From: an uncultured Bacillota bacterium
Lineage (GTDB): Bacteria; Bacillota; Clostridia; Tissierellales; Tissierellaceae
DNA length: 12,587 nt
Assembly: GCA_937951995.1 (NCBI GenBank)
Contig: CALGAG010000243.1
Location: 1 to 12,587, forward strand
Reading direction: 5' to 3'
This document shows positions 5,705-12,390 of this stretch, piece after piece. Within the stretch, counting starts at the first letter, position 1. The number at the start of each line of letters is the position of its first letter. Under the pieces are notes generated by a model. It was not told the DNA's origin and ran no database searches. It was given only the letters and a program-made list of their open reading frames with translations. Position numbers and translations under genes: made by a program.

Positions 5705-7315
5705 TTATTTTCTTTTCTTCTTCTTTTCGCTGGCTCTTTCAACCCTTATTTTGTGGCCTTTTATTGTCTTACCGTTAAGTCCGTTCATGACCACATCTGC
5801 ATAGTTTCCCTCTATCTCCATAAAGGTGAACTTGTCATACACATCAATGTTTCCAATTAGCTTCTTGCTCAATCCAGTCTCCTGGAATATTGTAGACAAG
5901 AGATGTCTTGGGCTTATTCCCTGTTGCTTTCCAACGTTTACGTGTACCCTTGTGCTTGTACCCTTTGACTTGTACTTCTTGCCTGTGTCAACCATATCAA
6001 GCTCCTGGTGGTTTTCCATAAGCTTGTTTTCCTCAAGGTACATCTTCAACAGGGCACTTGCTATATCAAAGGAATTGTATTCCTCTTGAAGCAGGGTATC
6101 TATCATTGAGGAGTGCTTTGCAAGATCCTCTGACTCGATGGCTTCCCTTATCTTCCCAAGAATTGTATCAGTATGCTGCTCCTTGATATCCTTCAGGGTT
6201 GGAAGGTCCCTTCTCTCTATTTTGGTCTTTGTGTACTTTTGGATGTCCTTAAGCTTGTAGATCTCCCTGCCTGAAACAAAGCTAAAGGCTGCTCCGTCCC
6301 TACCGGCCCTTGCGGTCCTGCCGATCCGGTGTACATAGTACTCCTCATCCTGGGGTATATCGTAGTTTATTACCATGTCAACATCGTCAACATCCAATCC
6401 CCTTGCGGCAACATCAGTTGCAACCAGAATATCTATTGTTCCTTTTCTGAACTTGCCCATTACATTGTCACGCTGATTCTGCTTCAGGTCACCGTGAAGT
6501 GCATCAACGGAATATCCCCTGGATTGAAGCTCTCCTGCCAGCTCGTCAACCTTTCTTTTGGTGTTGCAGAAAACAATTGTGAGCTTTGGATTGTTTATAT
6601 CTATAAGTCTACTTAGTATTTCAGTCTTCATGTGCTGCTTTAGCTCAAAGTATGCCTGCTCCACTCTGGGAACAGTCATTTCCTTGTGAACCACCTTTAT
6701 GAATTCCGGGTTAGTCTGGTATTTTTCAGCAAACCTCCTGATTTCCGGTGGCATTGTGGCTGAAAAGAATATTGTCTGTCTCTCCTCAGGTATCTTGTTT
6801 ATGACAAGCTCAATGTCATCCCTGAATCCCATGTCAAACATCTCATCCGCCTCGTCAAGTATCATCATACTCAATCCGCCCAGCTTCAATGTTCTCCTGT
6901 TTATGTGGTCAATAACCCTTCCAGGGGTACCCACCACTATCTGAACTCCCTTTTTCAGAGCCTTTATCTGTCTGTCAATAGGCTGGCCTCCGTAGACCGG
7001 CAGGATATTCATGCCCTTCTTGAATTTTCCCAGCTTGCTGATTTCCTGGGACACCTGTATTGATAACTCCCTTGTGGGACACAGTATCAGTGCCTGCACT
7101 GACTTATCATCTGTATTGACCTTCTCCAATATGGGAATGCCAAAGGCAGCCGTTTTACCCGTTCCTGTCTGTGCCTGCCCGATTATGTCCTTGCCCTCCA
7201 TAAGCAATGGAATGGCCTGTGACTGTATCGGTGAGGCTTCCTCGAAACCCATGGTCTTTACAGCCTTCTTGATTTCCTCTGACAATTGCATTTCTTCGAA
7301 TCTTAGTTTTTCCAT
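5705..7315 (-). CDS. deaD: DEAD-box ATP-dependent RNA helicase (CsdA/DeaD type)
   Basis: A 536-residue RNA helicase that unwinds short duplexes in ribosome assembly, mRNA decay or cold adaptation. Core motifs in order: Q motif (F6 to Q31), AQTGTGKT (48-55), PTREL (80-84), TPGR (130-133), DEAD (154-157), SAT (185-187), VFCNTKRK near 248, DVAARGLD (301-308) and HRIGRTAR (329-336). A DbpA-type RRM-like domain (about 455-528, HVNVGKQQGISPRHLL onward) follows, then a lysine-rich tail; this C-terminal domain gives RNA target preference in DbpA/CsdA-type helicases. AGGAGG lies 12 nt before the ATG, longer than usual; an in-frame ATT two codons upstream would give 6 nt, but ATG is still the likely start. 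The gene is monocistronic and ends at a shared hairpin. Confidence 0.96.
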   Translation of the reverse strand: MEKLRFEEMQLSEEIKKAVKTMGFEEASPIQSQAIPLLMEGKDIIGQAQTGTGKTAAFGIPILEKVNTDDKSVQALILCPTRELSIQVSQEISKLGKFKKGMNILPVYGGQPIDRQIKALKKGVQIVVGTPGRVIDHINRRTLKLGGLSMMILDEADEMFDMGFRDDIELVINKIPEERQTIFFSATMPPEIRRFAEKYQTNPEFIKVVHKEMTVPRVEQAYFELKQHMKTEILSRLIDINNPKLTIVFCNTKRKVDELAGELQSRGYSVDALHGDLKQNQRDNVMGKFRKGTIDILVATDVAARGLDVDDVDMVINYDIPQDEEYYVHRIGRTARAGRDGAAFSFVSGREIYKLKDIQKYTKTKIERRDLPTLKDIKEQHTDTILGKIREAIESEDLAKHSSMIDTLLQEEYNSFDIASALLKMYLEENKLMENHQELDMVDTGKKYKSKGTSTRVHVNVGKQQGISPRHLLSTIFQETGLSKKLIGNIDVYDKFTFMEIEGNYADVVMNGLNGKTIKGHKIRVERASEKKKKRK

Positions 7316-7350
7316 TAAAATAATTTTCCTCCTTGTTGTTAACCTTATTA

Positions 7351-7379
7351 AGTATATATGCTATATATGAAAAAAGCAA
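7351..7379 (-). promoter_or_regulatory. Promoter of the DEAD-box helicase gene
   Basis: On the minus strand, -35 TTGCTT (7379-7374), a 17-bp spacer and -10 TATACT (7356-7351) give a sigma-A-like promoter with a predicted start near 7344 and a leader of about 30 nt. The leader is therefore too short for a long cold-shock-type 5' UTR. Confidence 0.6.
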
Positions 7380-7552
7380 ATTGTTTTTTAAGTTTTTTTA
7401 ATATTTCTTTTTGTTCCCTTTGTTTTTCCACGCTGCTACACTTTGTCGAATTGCATTGATTATCATTATTGGTTAATTATTTGACAATTCCGAAAATGAC
7501 TTGTAATTAATTTACCAGTGTGTTAGACTGTTCCTTAAACATGGTTTTTTAG

Positions 7553-7609
7553 GGGATAAGCTTAAGCAACACTACATAATAAATCTGACTGACCTGCTTG
7601 AGCATACCC
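7553..7609 (+). promoter_or_regulatory. Stem-loop in the transporter leader, possible attenuator
   Basis: GCTTAAGCA (7560-7568) pairs with TGCTTGAGC (7595-7603) over 9 bp with one G-T wobble. GGG (7553-7555) can pair with CCC (7607-7609) across a small internal loop. The apical loop is 26 nt. The T-rich stretch CTTTTATTTT (7611-7620) follows, so a transcript starting upstream could be terminated here. It does not match a riboswitch class I know. Confidence 0.4.
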
Positions 7610-7647
7610 ACTTTTATTTTAAAGATCAACCGCAGGGAGGTGTGTTC

Positions 7648-7661
7648 TGAAAACGTTTGCA
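7648..7661 (+). promoter_or_regulatory. cre site (CcpA/LacI-type operator)
   Basis: TGAAAACGTTTGCA fits every position of the Gram-positive cre consensus TGWAARCGYTWNCW. It lies 46 bp upstream of the transporter start codon. A TTGCAA (7657-7662) overlapping its right edge could act as a -35, which would make the site a direct repressor site, but the matching -10 (TACTAA) is weak. Confidence 0.7.
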
Positions 7662-7707
7662 ACATTCGCTATCATTTAGTTACTAACTATTATTTAGGAG
7701 GGATTTT

Positions 7708-9117
7708 ATGGAACAGAAAAGAGAAAATTGGGGTTCGCGCCTTGGCTTTATAATGGCCGCGGCAGGATCAGCAGTAGGTCTGGGGAATATCTGGAGATTC
7801 CCATATACTGCAGGCGAAAACGGTGGAGGAGCATTTATTCTAATCTACCTTGCATTTGTATTTGTTATTGGTATCAGTGTCATGATAGCAGAGCTTTCAC
7901 TTGGTAGAAGTGCCAATACTGCAGCAGTGGGAGCCTTCAAGAAGTATGACAACAGGTGGACCTTTGTAGGTGTTATGGGCGTCCTGTCAGCTTTCTTGAT
8001 AATGGGTTTCTATCCTGTTGTTGGAGGATGGTCACTTGCCTACATATTCAAATCTTTTACAGGTTTGATGAGCGACCCATCTGCAGTACCAGCAATCTTT
8101 GATGCTTTTATTGCTAACCCTATTGAGCCTATAGGATGGATGCTGGTATTCCTATTTGCCAATGTCGCCATTGTGGCAAAGGGTATTTCTGGTGGTATAG
8201 AAAAAGCCGGCAAGGTGCTTATGCCTATGTTGTTCGGTCTTTTGGTGCTGCTTTCAATCCGTAGTGTAACTCTTCCAGGAGCGGGCGCGGGAATGGAGTT
8301 TTTGCTTAAGCCAGATTTTACAAAGGTTACAGGGGAGACTTTCCTTGCAGCATTGGGGCAGGCATTCTTCTCACTAAGCCTTGGTATGGGGGCTATCATC
8401 ACATATGGTTCCTATCTTGGAAGTAAGGAAAACCTACCTCAGAATGCATTTATAATAACTGCTTTGGATACAGTAGTAGCATTGCTTGCAGGTGTTGCAA
8501 TATTCCCAGCATTGTTTGCATTTGGACTTGAGCCAGCTGCTGGCCCAGGACTTGTATTTGTTGTTGTTCCAACGATATTTGCTCAGATGGGCGGCCTTGG
8601 AGTGATATTCTCAGCACTGTTCTTTGTGGCGCTTTCAGTTGCAGCCCTTACTTCATCTGTGTCATTGCTGGAGACCGTAACAGCATACTTGATTGACCAA
8701 CGTGGCATGAACAGGAAGAAGGCAGTTTACTCAACTGGAGCTGTAATGGTGGTAACCAACCTCCTATCTTCATTGTCAATGGGAGTATTGGCCGGAGTGA
8801 CAGTATTGGGTGCAGGATTCTTTGACTTCTTCGACATCCTTACAGACAAGATATTCCTTGCAATAGGAGGAATGCTTCTATCAATATTTGTAGGTTGGTT
8901 CATGAATAAGGAAGACCTTAAGAGTGAACTTACCAGTGGAGGATTATTTAAATTCGGCCTCTTCAACATTTGGTATGCACTTGTCAAGTTCGTAATTCCA
9001 GTTGCAATTTTACTTGTAGCAATTGGGGGAATCATTTCAATCACACAAACCAGCCTTATGATTTTCGGTTTGTTGATAATACTTGTACTTGCAATTTTCT
9101 CAAAGAAGCTTGCATAA
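7708..9117 (+). CDS. Sodium-dependent amino-acid transporter, NSS (LeuT-fold) family
   Basis: A 469-residue inner-membrane symporter that uses the Na+ gradient to take up an amino acid, or less often another small amine. TM1 reads AAGSAVGLGNIWRFPY, with G20, A22, V23 and N27 at the same numbers as the LeuT sodium ligands. TM6 reads FFSLSLGMGAIITYGSY, close to LeuT FFTLSLGFGAIITYASY. TM8 carries AALTSSVSL, the Thr-Ser pair of the Na2 site. About 11 hydrophobic segments and the length fit the bacterial 11-TM subgroup (Tyt1/MhsT-like). The start follows AGGAGG at 6 nt. Substrate cannot be read; amino acids are the usual cargo. The cre upstream suggests carbon-source control. It converges with arginase, which may share a theme of amino-acid use. 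Confidence 0.95.
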   Translation: MEQKRENWGSRLGFIMAAAGSAVGLGNIWRFPYTAGENGGGAFILIYLAFVFVIGISVMIAELSLGRSANTAAVGAFKKYDNRWTFVGVMGVLSAFLIMGFYPVVGGWSLAYIFKSFTGLMSDPSAVPAIFDAFIANPIEPIGWMLVFLFANVAIVAKGISGGIEKAGKVLMPMLFGLLVLLSIRSVTLPGAGAGMEFLLKPDFTKVTGETFLAALGQAFFSLSLGMGAIITYGSYLGSKENLPQNAFIITALDTVVALLAGVAIFPALFAFGLEPAAGPGLVFVVVPTIFAQMGGLGVIFSALFFVALSVAALTSSVSLLETVTAYLIDQRGMNRKKAVYSTGAVMVVTNLLSSLSMGVLAGVTVLGAGFFDFFDILTDKIFLAIGGMLLSIFVGWFMNKEDLKSELTSGGLFKFGLFNIWYALVKFVIPVAILLVAIGGIISITQTSLMIFGLLIILVLAIFSKKLA

Positions 9118-9132
9118 TATGTCTTTAACAAG

Positions 9133-9169
9133 AAAGCTACTGGAGAGATCACCTCCCCGGTAGCTTTTT
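9133..9169 (+). terminator. Intrinsic terminator of the transporter gene
   Basis: AAAGCTACTGG (9133-9143) pairs with CCGGTAGCTTT (9157-9167) in an 11-bp stem with one G-T wobble, followed by a short T run (9165-9169) and TTTT a few bases on. The A run on its left may let it also serve the converging arginase gene. Confidence 0.88.
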
Positions 9170-9180
9170 AATTTTCTGAC

Positions 9181-10092
9181 CTATATGAGCCATTCTCCCA
9201 GGAGTGATCCCATGAGGGTAACAGCAGCCTGAGCAGTTTGGTTCTTGTTGTCAATCAATGGGTTGACTTCCACAAACTCGGCACTTACCATCTTACCAGT
9301 CTGGGCAATCAACTCAAGTCCCAGGTTGCTTTCCCTGAAGGTCAAACCCCCGGGGACCCTGGTCCCGGTTCCCTGAATATAAGCGGGATCCAAGCTATCC
9401 ACATCAAAGCTTACATGGAAACCATCCGTACCGTCAGTGGCTATCTCAATTGCCTTTTCCATTACGATAGTCATGCCCCATTTATCTATCTCATGCATTG
9501 TGAACACAGTTATACCCAGTTTCTTTAGTACCTCCCTTTCCCCTGCATCAAGGTCCCTGCACCCTATCAGAGCCACATTTCTTGGGTCTACCTTGCTCTC
9601 TTTTCCCCCGATTGCAGTAAGCTTTTCGTGACCCATTCCAAGACTTACCGCCAGAGGCATCCCATGTATGTTTCCTGATGGCGAGGTTTCTGGTGTGTTC
9701 ATATCTCCATGAGCGTCAATCCAGATTATCCCAAGGTTTTTCTTGTGCTGGAGTACACCTGCTATTGTTCCTATTGCAATGCTGTGATCTCCTCCTATGA
9801 CAAGCGGAAACCTTCCTGCGGCCATCTCCTGGTCTACACTCCTGCATAGTTCAGTGTTTACCCTGACAACCTCGTCCAGGTTCTTAAGGTTTGTATCCGG
9901 TGTTGTAGAAACAGCCTTTCTATCAGCTACAATATCACCTTTGTCTTCTACCTGATAGCCAATCTTTTCAAGCCTTTTCACTACACCAGCATACCTCAGT
10001 GCAGCTGGACCAAGGCTGACCCCTGGGGTTCCTGCCCCCAAATCCATTGAAACTCCTATCAGCGAAAGTTTTTCCCTTATTGACGGTTTCAT
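9181..10092 (-). CDS. rocF: Arginase
   Basis: A 303-residue binuclear manganese enzyme that hydrolyses L-arginine to L-ornithine and urea, a normal length for bacterial arginases. Mn ligands are visible: H103 in GGDHS, D126, H128 and D130 in DAHGDMNTP, D230 and D232 in SFDVDSLDP. H143 in NIHGMPL matches the catalytic proton-shuttle His, and GTGTRVPGGLTFRE (241-254) is the family signature. Agmatinase is less likely because the NIHGMPL and N-terminal GxxxGxxxGPxxLR patterns are arginase-like. The start follows AGGAGG at 9 nt. A good sigma-A promoter lies upstream with its -35 inside a cre-like operator, so carbon catabolite repression is predicted. No other arginine-pathway gene is adjacent. 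Probably a cytosolic step in arginine use as nitrogen or fermentation substrate. Confidence 0.95.
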   Translation of the reverse strand: MKPSIREKLSLIGVSMDLGAGTPGVSLGPAALRYAGVVKRLEKIGYQVEDKGDIVADRKAVSTTPDTNLKNLDEVVRVNTELCRSVDQEMAAGRFPLVIGGDHSIAIGTIAGVLQHKKNLGIIWIDAHGDMNTPETSPSGNIHGMPLAVSLGMGHEKLTAIGGKESKVDPRNVALIGCRDLDAGEREVLKKLGITVFTMHEIDKWGMTIVMEKAIEIATDGTDGFHVSFDVDSLDPAYIQGTGTRVPGGLTFRESNLGLELIAQTGKMVSAEFVEVNPLIDNKNQTAQAAVTLMGSLLGEWLI

Positions 10093-10151
10093 CTTTCCAT
10101 TCCTCCTCTTTCCAATGTAATAGACCCTTTATTGATAATAATTCCATGTTT

Positions 10152-10180
10152 ATTGTACGGCATCTTCATGGGGATGTAAA
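10152..10180 (-). promoter_or_regulatory. Arginase promoter
   Basis: Minus strand: -35 TTTACA (10180-10175), a 17-bp spacer and -10 TACAAT (10157-10152), each 5 of 6 to consensus. Predicted start is near 10145, leaving a leader of about 53 nt. Confidence 0.72.
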
Positions 10181-10188
10181 CGTTATCC
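10175..10188. promoter_or_regulatory. cre-like operator overlapping the arginase -35
   Basis: TGTAAACGTTATCC matches 13 of 14 positions of the cre consensus TGWAARCGYTWNCW (last base C instead of W). It covers the whole -35 hexamer of the arginase promoter, centred near -36.5, where a bound CcpA-like repressor would block RNA polymerase. Confidence 0.65.
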
Positions 10189-10216
10189 ATGAAAAAACAG
10201 GGCTTGCCTGCAATAA

Positions 10217-10261
10217 TTTCAGTCAACCTAACTATACCCTCGCCTCACTTTCAGTAAACCT
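10217..10261. repeat. 13-bp direct repeat pair, 32-bp period
   Basis: TTTCAGTCAACCT (10217-10229) and TTTCAGTAAACCT (10249-10261) differ at one base and start 32 bp apart, about three helical turns, so both would face the same side of the DNA. They lie between the divergent arginase and ABC-F promoters. Function unknown; activator sites for either gene are possible. Confidence 0.45.
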
Positions 10262-10324
10262 TGAGGATAGGGGGGCAATCACATGAAATTTTCACTTAAA
10301 CAATTTTAATTTTCCACCAATCAT

Positions 10325-10332
10325 GTTATAAT
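10325..10332 (+). promoter_or_regulatory. Extended -10 promoter of the ABC-F gene
   Basis: TGTTATAAT (10324-10332) is a perfect extended -10 (TGnTATAAT), 30 bp before the start codon. The -35 position holds only TTTTAA, which an extended -10 can tolerate. Predicted start near 10339, with a leader of about 24 nt, too short for the attenuating leader seen on some resistance-type ABC-F genes. Confidence 0.7.
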
Positions 10333-10362
10333 CGTCAGAGTATTAATTGAAAGGAGCACACA

Positions 10363-11919
10363 ATGAGTATTTTAACTGTAAAGAATCTCAATCACAGCTT
10401 TGGTGGTCGCGAGATACTAAAGGATGTTAATTTTCGACTCCTGAAGGGAGAGCACGTTGGACTTGTTGGAGCCAATGGCGAAGGAAAGTCGTCCTTTATG
10501 AATATAATTACCGGAAAACTTGAATCCGACGAAGGTCAGATAGAGTGGGCAAAGAGGGTAAGGGTTGGTTATCTGGACCAGCATGCGGCTCTACAAAAAG
10601 GCATGACCATAAAAGATGTTCTAAAGACAGCATTCAAGTATCTTTTCGACCTGGAGGCAGAGATGCAGGACATGTACATGAAAATGGGCGATGTGGATGG
10701 GGACCAGCTCTCTGAAATGCTGGAGGATGTTGGAACCATCCAGGATATTCTTGACCACAATGACTTCTATATCATAGATGCCAAAATCGATGAAACCTCA
10801 AGGGGGCTTGGACTCACCGACATAGGACTGGACAAGGAGGTTAACCAGCTCAGTGGTGGGCAGAGGACAAAGGTTCTGCTGGCCAAGCTACTCCTGGAGA
10901 AGCCTGACATCCTAATGCTGGATGAGCCCACCAACTACCTTGATGAAGACCATATTGAATGGCTTAAGAGATATTTGAAGGAATATGAGAATGCATTCTT
11001 GCTTATCTCCCATGATATCCCATTCCTAAATAGTGTTATCAACCTGGTATATCATATTGAGGACCAGGAATTGAGTCGATATGTTGGAGACTACGATGAC
11101 TTCCAAAAGGTATACGAGGCCAAGAAGGCACAGCTGGAGTCAGCTTACAAGAGACAGCAGCAGGAAATAGCAGACTTGGAGGATTTTATCCAAAGGAACA
11201 AGGCAAGGGTTGCCACAAGGAACATGGCAATGTCCAGGCAGAAAAAGCTGGATAAGATTGATGTGATTGAGCTTTCAAAAGAGAAGCCAAAGCCTAAGTT
11301 CAATTTCAAGGAAGGCAGGACTGCAGGAAAGGAAATCTTCAAGACCAGTGAGCTTGTGATCGGGTATGATGAACCACTTACAAAGGCACTTAATCTTGTC
11401 ATGGAGAGGGGACAGAAGATAGCACTTACTGGAGCCAATGGCCTTGGCAAGACCACCCTGTTAAAGTCCATTCTTGGACTTATCCCTTCCTATTCAGGCA
11501 ATGTTGAGCTTGGACAGAATCTGGAGATAGGATACTTCCAGCAGGAATCTTCAAGCGATAACAACAATACCTGCATTGAGGAAATGTGGAAGGAATACCC
11601 TGGCTGGACCCAGTTTGAAATCAGGGCGGCACTGGCCCAGTGCGGGCTTATGACCAAGCACATAGAATCCAAGGTCATGGTCCTTAGCGGCGGTGAACAG
11701 GCCAAAGTAAGACTTTGCAAGATCATGAACAGGGAAACAAACATACTCCTTCTTGATGAGCCCACAAACCACCTTGATGTGGATGCCAAGGAGGAGCTTA
11801 AGAGAGCTCTTAAGGCCTACAGAGGTGGAATCCTCCTGATTTCCCATGAACCTGACTTTTATAGGGACGTGGCGACTGATGTATGGAACTGTGAAGGCTG
11901 GAGCACAAAAATAGTATAA
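10363..11919 (+). CDS. yfmM: ABC-F family ATPase, YfmM-like
   Basis: A 518-residue soluble protein with two ABC ATPase domains and no membrane segments, as expected for ABC-F translation factors that act at the ribosomal E site. Domain 1 has Walker A GANGEGKSS near 36, signature LSGGQRTK near 163 and Walker B ILMLDEPTN near 184. A charged helical linker (about 245-310, rich in K/E/Q) joins domain 2 with GANGLGKTT near 356, LSGGEQAK near 443 and ILLLDEPTNHLD near 463. The final switch is SHEPDF rather than the usual SHDRxF. Overall length and the opening MSILTVKNLNHSFG match my memory of Bacillus YfmM. Its start has AAGGAG at 6 nt. A housekeeping translation or ribosome-rescue role is more likely than drug resistance, but resistance cannot be excluded. 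It stands alone under its own promoter. Confidence 0.92.
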   Translation: MSILTVKNLNHSFGGREILKDVNFRLLKGEHVGLVGANGEGKSSFMNIITGKLESDEGQIEWAKRVRVGYLDQHAALQKGMTIKDVLKTAFKYLFDLEAEMQDMYMKMGDVDGDQLSEMLEDVGTIQDILDHNDFYIIDAKIDETSRGLGLTDIGLDKEVNQLSGGQRTKVLLAKLLLEKPDILMLDEPTNYLDEDHIEWLKRYLKEYENAFLLISHDIPFLNSVINLVYHIEDQELSRYVGDYDDFQKVYEAKKAQLESAYKRQQQEIADLEDFIQRNKARVATRNMAMSRQKKLDKIDVIELSKEKPKPKFNFKEGRTAGKEIFKTSELVIGYDEPLTKALNLVMERGQKIALTGANGLGKTTLLKSILGLIPSYSGNVELGQNLEIGYFQQESSSDNNNTCIEEMWKEYPGWTQFEIRAALAQCGLMTKHIESKVMVLSGGEQAKVRLCKIMNRETNILLLDEPTNHLDVDAKEELKRALKAYRGGILLISHEPDFYRDVATDVWNCEGWSTKIV

Positions 11920-11986
11920 GGGGATAGTGTGAAATAGTTAGTATTTTTATCCTCTGAATTTAAGTATTAATTAGTTGTTTTGATGA

Positions 11987-12046
11987 TCAATGGAGGGTTG
12001 TAGGATCTTCCAATGATCTTCTGATTACAAGTTCATTGAGCACTAC
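11987..12046 (-). pseudogene. Possible C-terminal relic of a LacI/GalR-family regulator
   Basis: The minus-strand frame reads VVLNELVIRRS followed by eight residues and a TGA at 11989-11987. LacI/GalR regulators commonly end in a strand of the form VVLxxELVIRxS, so this looks like the last 20 codons of such a gene, with one residue missing. Upstream in the same frame the sequence enters the inverted repeat and loses resemblance. The match is short and could be chance. Confidence 0.3.
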
Positions 12047-12094
12047 GCTAAATAGGCTATCAAGAGACTTCATTCTTGATAGCCTATTTAGCGT
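12045..12094. repeat. Perfect 21-bp inverted repeat with 8-nt loop
   Basis: Positions 12045-12065 are the exact reverse complement of 12074-12094, separated by GACTTCAT. Neither side is followed by a T run, so it is not a standard intrinsic terminator. It sits at the junction of two reading-frame relics, suggesting a mobile-element trace, a recombination endpoint or a structured RNA. Confidence 0.8.
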
Positions 12095-12233
12095 CAACCT
12101 TTAAAGTTATCTCCCTACCATCTGCAATTCCCTCACCATACTTGTCCTGTAATCCCACTTGACTTCAAGTCTCAAACGTCTTATTGGAATTCTCCAGTTT
12201 AGTCTTGGCATCCTCATGCCATATTTCCCTAAA
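12084..12233 (-). pseudogene. Unrecognised coding relic with internal stop
   Basis: One minus-strand frame reads like protein with the codon choice of the neighbouring genes (AAG, GAG, GCC, CTG): FREIWHEDAKTKLENSN, a few more codons, an in-frame TGA at 12167-12165, then SQVGLQDKYGEGIADGR, nine more residues and TAG at 12086-12084 inside the inverted repeat. There is no start codon or ribosome binding site, and a TAG lies upstream in frame. It is probably the 3' end of a decayed gene. I do not recognise the family. Confidence 0.35.
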
Positions 12234-12280
12234 GAAAACGTATTCTTTCTAAAGTATCGAATATTTAAAAAATTATTTTC

Positions 12281-12307
12281 AATGCAAACATTTGCAAGGG
12301 TTGCATT
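12281..12307. promoter_or_regulatory. Palindrome cluster upstream of etfB
   Basis: TGCAAACATTTGCA (12283-12296) has perfect 6-bp arms around a CA centre and matches the cre upstream of the transporter at 12 of 14 positions. AATGCAA (12281-12287) is also the exact inverse of TTGCATT (12301-12307), giving three overlapping half-sites. This is probably a LacI-family or similar operator; the missing central CG argues against a canonical CcpA site. Confidence 0.5.
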
Positions 12308-12329
12308 GTAATTCTATTCATGTTAGAGT
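12301..12329 (+). promoter_or_regulatory. Candidate upstream promoter of etfB
   Basis: TTGCAT (12301-12306), a 17-bp spacer and TAGAGT (12324-12329) preceded by TGT, which makes an extended -10. The operator-like palindromes directly adjoin or overlap its -35. Confidence 0.4.
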
Positions 12330-12357
12330 CATTCTTAAATGTATCGCCGCAAAGCAG

Positions 12358-12363
12358 TATAGT
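12358..12363 (+). promoter_or_regulatory. Candidate proximal -10 box of etfB
   Basis: TATAGT (5 of 6 to consensus) lies 27 bp before the start codon with a weak TTAAAT at -35. It would give a leader of about 21 nt. It is an alternative or addition to the upstream candidate. Confidence 0.4.
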
Positions 12364-12390
12364 GAAAAATGAACAGGATTCGGAGGTTTA

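Larger units (their letters stand above)
7380..7707. other. Long intergenic control region (328 bp), no gene seen
   Basis: No open frame here has both a plausible ribosome binding site and length. The part next to the helicase is very AT-rich. Going right there is a perfect -35 hexamer TTGACA (7481-7486) with only a poor -10 17 bp later, a long stem-loop (7553-7609), a full-consensus cre (7648-7661) and a 13-nt near-palindrome TAGTTACTAACTA (7677-7689) just before the transporter ribosome binding site. Confidence 0.6.
11920..12390. other. 471-bp region without an intact gene; relics, hairpin and etfB control region
   Basis: After the ABC-F stop there is a weak GGGGATA/TATCCTC pairing (11920-11955) without a proper T run. 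Then come two short minus-strand reading-frame relics (11987-12046 and 12084-12233) flanking or overlapping a perfect 21-bp inverted repeat, an AT-rich stretch, and a palindrome-rich segment (12281-12307) with candidate promoters for etfB. No intact gene is supported here. Confidence 0.6.

Noticed and set aside
7355..7438. 27-codon lysine-rich frame on the minus strand upstream of the helicase, starting at a GTG
   Set aside because: No ribosome binding site, and it runs through the predicted helicase promoter.
7452..7471. Fur-box-like stretch containing TGATTATCATTATT
   Set aside because: Only the right half fits the Fur 19-mer well; the left half matches poorly, and no iron-related gene adjoins.
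8727..9152. 141-codon frame antisense to the sodium symporter
   Set aside because: It is a mirror of membrane-protein codons and has no ribosome binding site or recognisable domain.
10129..10148. Possible ARG box (AhrC/ArgR site) near the arginase start site
   Set aside because: About 10 of 14 core positions match in an AT-rich stretch, which is near what chance gives.
10194..10215. GCAGG/CCTGT stem with six T on the minus strand upstream of arginase as a terminator
   Set aside because: The stem is only about 5 bp and lies upstream of the mapped-by-motif arginase promoter with no gene to terminate.
12121..12216. Arginine-rich small frame of about 35 codons on the minus strand, starting MRMPRLNW
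   Set aside because: It overlaps a frame with better codon usage, its ribosome binding site is weak, and the Arg content comes from AGA/AGG read out of phase.
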